Source: Collinsella sp. AF02-46-1 (GTDB lineage: Bacteria; Actinomycetota; Coriobacteriia; Coriobacteriales; Coriobacteriaceae). From it: 18,651 bases of DNA. The stretch spans positions 1,542-20,192 of the forward strand of contig CAKXKM010000030.1 in the NCBI GenBank assembly GCA_934876235.1, given 5' to 3'. Shown one piece after another: positions 15,417-18,651 of this stretch (positions are counted from its first letter, which is position 1; every line of letters begins with the position of its first letter). The notes beneath the pieces are model-generated. The model was given only the letters and a program-made list of their open reading frames with translations. It did not search any database and was not told the origin of the DNA. A program made the position numbers and the translations under genes.

Positions 15417-15845
15417 GTGGTCGCGCTCGCGCTGGACATAGGGGAGACCCGGATTGGCATTGCCGTCTCTAGCCGTGATGGCAAGATGGCAATGCCCGTC
15501 AAGGTGCTCCCGGCTGCCGAGGTCACTGGCATGGCCAAGACGTTCCGTTACCTGGTTGAGGACTATGAGCCCGATATCCTGGTAAGCGGACGTCCCTTGA
15601 CCATGGCCGGTGAGCCCGGCCCCCAGGCCGAGCGCGTTGCCGCCGTTGCGCAAAAGATTGCCCAAGAGCTCGATCTTCCGCTTGAGTTTGAGGATGAGCG
15701 CCTGTCCTCGCAAGAGGCAAAGCGTATCCTGCGCGAGCAGGGACTCAACGAAAAGCAGATGAGGGGCAAGATTGACATGATCGCCGCCAGCCTGTTCTTG
15801 CAGACGTGGCTCGATCGCAAAAACGAGGAGGTTTCGCATGCCTAG
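15417..15845 (+). CDS. ruvX: Putative pre-16S rRNA nuclease / Holliday junction resolvase YqgF
   Basis: A 142-residue RNase H-fold protein of the YqgF/RuvX family, required for 16S rRNA 5'-end maturation in E. coli and also proposed as a Holliday junction resolvase. The family start LALDIGETRIGIAVS carries the first catalytic Asp (D7). VSGRPLTMAGEPGPQ in the middle and the DERLSSQEAKRIL block are also typical, and the late MIAASLFLQTWLD supplies the last acidic residue. The GTG start at 15417 lies 9 nt after the alaS stop and has only a weak aagtag ribosome binding site; no better upstream start exists. It overlaps mltG by 8 nt. The alaS-ruvX-mltG order is conserved in many Gram-positive bacteria. 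Confidence 0.93.
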   Translation: MVALALDIGETRIGIAVSSRDGKMAMPVKVLPAAEVTGMAKTFRYLVEDYEPDILVSGRPLTMAGEPGPQAERVAAVAQKIAQELDLPLEFEDERLSSQEAKRILREQGLNEKQMRGKIDMIAASLFLQTWLDRKNEEVSHA

Positions 15846-17229
15846 CGCTTCCGATCCGCGCCAGCCGAATCGCCAGGGGCAGCCTACGCCGCGCCCTGTA
15901 TCGTCCGGCCAGCGTCCGATGCAACCGACGCAGCGTGCGGCTCAGCCTGCTGCTCGTCCCGCACAGCCCTCCTCTCGTGCAGCACAATCTGCTCAGCGTC
16001 CTGCCCAACAGCCCGCTGCCCGCGTAGCCCGGCCCGCAAGCGGTACCCGCTTTAAGCAGCAGGCGCCCACGCAGCGTGCGCAGGCGCCTCAATCGCATGC
16101 GCGTACACATCATGCTCACGGCACACATGGCGTAGCTCCGGCCACGCGCTCGAGCTATAACACGCATGCCCGCCGTGGCGTCCAAAAGAAAAGCTCTCCG
16201 GTGCCTATGATTATCGGTGGCGTCATCGCCGTGCTTGCACTTGTCGCGATCGTTTTCTTTGTCGTGCCAGCCGTCAAGGGCTTCTTTGCCGGCGAGGATG
16301 CGAAAGTTGCTGCTGGCCAGCAAGTTACTATCACGATTCCCGATGGCGCCTCGGGTGATACCATCGCTTCGATTCTCTCCGAGAACCATATCGTCGAAGA
16401 CCCCAAGGATTATTATGCGGCGGTCAAAAAGCTCAATGCCGATATGTCGCTTAAGCCTGGCGCCTACTCGTTTACCACGCTCATGGACGCGACCAAGGTT
16501 GTCCAGCAGCTCATGGAGGGGCCCAATGCCGGCTCCGATGCGCTGACTATCCCTGAGGGCCTAACGGTCGACCAGGTCGCCGATCGCGTGGCCGCGGCAT
16601 ACGACAGCATCTCCAAGGAAGACTTCCTTAACCAGGCCAAGGCGAGCAATTATGTGAATGATTACGCTTTCCTTAAAGATGCCGCGAACGATTCGCTCGA
16701 GGGCTTCCTATTCCCCAAGACCTATTCGTTGGGTAAGGACCCGTCTGCCGATGATGTGATTCGCGCCATGCTTGACCAGTTCAACGCCGAGTATAAGTCG
16801 CTTGACTTTGCCAGCTGCGAGGCCAAGATCAAGGAGCGCTATGGCGTGGAGATGTCCGATTACGACATCGTTAACCTTGCCTCGATCGTCGAGCGCGAGG
16901 GCCTCAACGCCGATCAGCGCGCGCATGTGGCTTCGGTTTTCTATAACCGTCTGGCGGGCAAGCTCGATGGCCTGCGTTACCTCAATAGCGATGCGACCAT
17001 GATGTATGTCACCGGCGGCGAGGTTACCGCCGACGACCTGCAGAGCGATAGTCCGTATAACACCTATAAGCATGAAGGCCTGCCGCCCACGCCCATCTGC
17101 TCTCCGTCGCTCGAGGCGCTCAAGGCTAGCCTTGAGCCGACCGACTCTGATGACCTGTATTTCTACATTACACAGGACGAGGAGTATTTCTCGAAGACCT
17201 ACGAAGAGCACCAACAGTCTTGGAATTGA
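15838..17229 (+). CDS. mltG: Endolytic murein transglycosylase MltG (YceG family)
   Basis: MltG cleaves nascent glycan strands at the outer face of the cytoplasmic membrane and is thought to set glycan length. This 463-residue protein has a cytoplasmic tail of about 120 residues rich in Arg, Gln, Pro and Ala with almost no acidic residues, then one membrane helix (about 123-143). The YceG domain follows, including TIPDGASGDTIASIL (LysM-like part), EGFLFPKTY, the catalytic Glu E352 in ASIVEREG, and NTYKHEGLPPTPICSPS. ATG 15838 has gaggagg upstream and overlaps the ruvX stop. The tail is longer and more repetitive than in classical MltG and may bind nucleic acid or acidic partners (inference). 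Confidence 0.95.
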   Translation: MPSASDPRQPNRQGQPTPRPVSSGQRPMQPTQRAAQPAARPAQPSSRAAQSAQRPAQQPAARVARPASGTRFKQQAPTQRAQAPQSHARTHHAHGTHGVAPATRSSYNTHARRGVQKKSSPVPMIIGGVIAVLALVAIVFFVVPAVKGFFAGEDAKVAAGQQVTITIPDGASGDTIASILSENHIVEDPKDYYAAVKKLNADMSLKPGAYSFTTLMDATKVVQQLMEGPNAGSDALTIPEGLTVDQVADRVAAAYDSISKEDFLNQAKASNYVNDYAFLKDAANDSLEGFLFPKTYSLGKDPSADDVIRAMLDQFNAEYKSLDFASCEAKIKERYGVEMSDYDIVNLASIVEREGLNADQRAHVASVFYNRLAGKLDGLRYLNSDATMMYVTGGEVTADDLQSDSPYNTYKHEGLPPTPICSPSLEALKASLEPTDSDDLYFYITQDEEYFSKTYEEHQQSWN

Positions 17230-17231
17230 TC

Positions 17232-17729
17232 ATGAGGATTTTTAGCCCCAAACGATATGTTGCCTCAGTTGACCGCATCGACCTCGATACCCTGTGGGCC
17301 GACGGCAAACGCGCCATTCTACTCGACCGCGATAACACTCTGGTGCCGCGCGATACCGAGCAGGTTCCCGCTGCGGTTTCAGCTTGGCTCGAAGCCGCCC
17401 ATGCCAAGGGCTTTAAGCTGTGTATGGTGTCCAATAACTGGCATCGCGACCAGGTCATGGCATCGGCGCGCGAGCTGGGGCTCGAGGCTATCAGCCACGC
17501 CATGAAGCCCGCCCCGTTTGCCCTGAAGGCGGGTCTTAAGCGTCTGGGCGCCACGGCCGACGAGGCCGTGCTGATCGGTGACCAGCTATACACGGACGTG
17601 TGGAGCGGTAACTTTGCCGGCGTTGACACTATTCTGGTCAAGCCGCAGGCGACCCAGGACCTGTGGTACACGCAGATCTTCCGTATCTTTGAGCGCCGGG
17701 CCCTGCGCGACCTTCCCTGCGAGGAATAG
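17232..17729 (+). CDS. YqeG-type HAD-superfamily (subclass IIIA) phosphatase
   Basis: A 165-residue cytoplasmic HAD hydrolase. Motif I is LDRDNTL (nucleophile D32, acid/base D34), motif II is VSNN (66-69), motif III Lys is in MKPAP (K92), and motif IV is GDQLYTD (D117, D122). This is the YqeG pattern, whose best-studied relatives include mitochondrial Gep4 phosphatidylglycerophosphate phosphatase. The physiological substrate in bacteria is not settled. ATG 17232 lies 2 nt after the mltG stop with a weak gga ribosome binding site; an in-frame TTG at 17220 would overlap mltG and is less likely. In Bacillus yqeG neighbours aroE, so a link with shikimate genes recurs. Confidence 0.88.
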   Translation: MRIFSPKRYVASVDRIDLDTLWADGKRAILLDRDNTLVPRDTEQVPAAVSAWLEAAHAKGFKLCMVSNNWHRDQVMASARELGLEAISHAMKPAPFALKAGLKRLGATADEAVLIGDQLYTDVWSGNFAGVDTILVKPQATQDLWYTQIFRIFERRALRDLPCEE

Positions 17730-17737
17730 GTTTCGCC

Positions 17738-18271
17738 ATGTCTCAGCACATCAAACACGGCTGCGACCATATCTTCTTTATCGGCTTTTTGGGCGCGGGC
17801 AAGTCGACGCTTGCGCGCAACGTGGGCACTATGTTCAAGCGTCGATTCGTCGATACCGATCGTTTGGTTGTGCGTCGATGCGGCAAGTCGGTGACCGAGA
17901 TATTTGAGACCGAGGGCGAGGATCGTTTTCGTGAACTCGAGACCTCGGCACTCCGTTCGCTTCAAAGCGAGCGCAGCCTGCTGGTATCGTGCGGGGGTGG
18001 CATCGTCGAGACGCCGGTTAACATTGAGCTGATGCACGAGATGGGTACCTGTGTGTACCTCGAAGGCGACTTTGAGGACTCGTTGCGCCAGATTCGCCGC
18101 TCCGATACCCGGCCCGATTTCCGCTCGCCCGAGCACGCTGCGCGCCTGTTTGAGCATCGCCGTCCGCTGTATCGCCGGGCCGCCGATATTACCCTTGATA
18201 TTCGCAACAAGTCCTTCGAGGACGTTTCCTACCTTTGTGCCGAGATGCTTTTGGAGCGTGGACTGCTATGA
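17738..18271 (+). CDS. aroK: Shikimate kinase
   Basis: It phosphorylates shikimate with ATP to shikimate 3-phosphate, the fifth step of aromatic amino acid biosynthesis. The P-loop GFLGAGKST is at 16-24. The shikimate-binding residues are visible: D41 in VDTDR, R65 in FRELE, and GGG at 86-88. A TRP motif at 124-126 starts the lid region. At 177 residues it has standard length. ATG 17738 lies 8 nt after the phosphatase stop with gagga upstream. Its TGA overlaps the next ATG by 4 bases, so it is coupled to the aroB-like gene. All key residues appear intact, in contrast to the next gene. Confidence 0.95.
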   Translation: MSQHIKHGCDHIFFIGFLGAGKSTLARNVGTMFKRRFVDTDRLVVRRCGKSVTEIFETEGEDRFRELETSALRSLQSERSLLVSCGGGIVETPVNIELMHEMGTCVYLEGDFEDSLRQIRRSDTRPDFRSPEHAARLFEHRRPLYRRAADITLDIRNKSFEDVSYLCAEMLLERGLL

Positions 18272-18651
18272 TTCGCCGTCAACTTATCAATTTCCAAAAC
18301 CGCAGCGTCGATGTCCGCGTCGGATTGGGCGCGTTCGAGGAGCTGCCGCGCATGTTTGCCTCGGCTGTGGGCAAGCCCAAGCGCGCGATGGTGGTTTGGA
18401 ACGACGCCACATCCGAGCGATTTGGCGAGGTTGTCGAGCATGCACTGGTTGACGCCGGTTTTGCCGTGTCGCTGCTCGTCCTCGAGGTTTCCCCTGCTGG
18501 TGCTACTCTTGCCGATGCCGATACCGTCTTTGGCGCCCTGTCGGCTAACGGCATTACCTGCGACGATCTCGTTGTCGCTGTCGGCGACACGGCGACCTGC
18601 TCGGTCGTTTGCTGGTGTGCCAATCAGTGGTGCGGTCGCACCGAGTGCGCC
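18268..18651 (+). CDS. Divergent 3-dehydroquinate synthase-like protein, 3' end cut by window
   Basis: 128 codons are open to the window edge. The first ~90 residues resemble the AroB N-terminal Rossmann-like domain by eye: RSVDVRVGLGAFEELP near the start, VVWND, and LADADTVFGAL. Coupling to aroK by a 4-base overlap supports an aroB assignment, since aroK-aroB is a frequent pair. However, conserved AroB features are missing: the Glu and Lys of the DGExxK block correspond to P76 and A79, and the NAD-binding GGGVVGD is replaced by VGDTATCS (105-112). Six Cys occur between residues 98 and 127. It could be a divergent AroB, another sugar phosphate cyclase-like protein, or a degenerate copy. The C-terminal metal-binding half is outside the window. 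Confidence 0.65.
   Translation, partial: MIRRQLINFQNRSVDVRVGLGAFEELPRMFASAVGKPKRAMVVWNDATSERFGEVVEHALVDAGFAVSLLVLEVSPAGATLADADTVFGALSANGITCDDLVVAVGDTATCSVVCWCANQWCGRTECA

Noticed and set aside
13842..15839. Very long open frame on the minus strand across alaS and ruvX
   Set aside because: It mirrors alaS codon structure in a GC-rich gene, has no ribosome binding site or family motif, and the + strand protein is unambiguous.
1..18651. tRNA, CRISPR, insertion sequence or phage attachment sites
   Set aside because: The gaps between genes were read for T-loop motifs, spaced direct repeats and terminal inverted repeats next to transposase-like frames; none were found.

Overview
This is a GC-rich, gene-dense bacterial chromosome segment that reads almost entirely on the + strand. 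Gene content (single-membrane envelope genes, a SigB/SigF-type sigma factor, an actinobacterial-style RarA start, and the alaS-ruvX-mltG order) suggests Actinomycetota, most likely class Coriobacteriia and possibly Collinsella. That placement is inferred from style and gene order, not from a search. I see no tRNA, rRNA, CRISPR array, insertion sequence or phage gene.

Layout. (1) 1-2628 is the 3' part of ileS, with the 5' end cut by the window. It is followed by a 240-nt non-coding gap holding an 11-bp perfect hairpin and a ~100-nt long hairpin element. (2) 2869-4481 is lspA-rluD, overlapping by one base. (3) 4564-5859 is a membrane family-2 glycosyltransferase closed by a strong terminator. 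(4) 5940-6362 is a small A24 prepilin peptidase, followed by an HD-domain dNTPase-like gene (6394-7641) and rarA (7702-9051). (5) 9147-12306 is a tightly coupled four-gene unit: a membrane-anchored DUF948-like protein, a short degenerate RsbW-like protein, a SigB/SigF/SigG-type sigma factor and an AI-2E-family membrane protein. (6) 12313-12552 (-) is a small two-helix membrane protein in an AT-richer island. (7) 12750 to the end is alaS, ruvX, mltG, a YqeG-type HAD phosphatase, aroK and the start of a divergent aroB-like gene; junctions are short or overlapping, suggesting one operon.

Most genes are housekeeping: tRNA charging (ileS, alaS), lipoprotein maturation (lspA), rRNA pseudouridylation (rluD), replication stress and recombination (rarA, ruvX), cell wall (mltG) and the shikimate pathway (aroK, aroB-like). 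The strongest candidate for something undescribed is the sigma-factor unit. Its anti-sigma-like protein keeps the RsbW N-box glutamate but lacks the Asn and the glycine boxes for ATP, no RsbV-type antagonist is present, and it is translationally coupled to a membrane coiled-coil protein. Next in interest are the ~100-nt hairpin element after ileS and the aroB-like gene, which lacks the usual NAD-binding glycine motif and carries a cysteine cluster instead.
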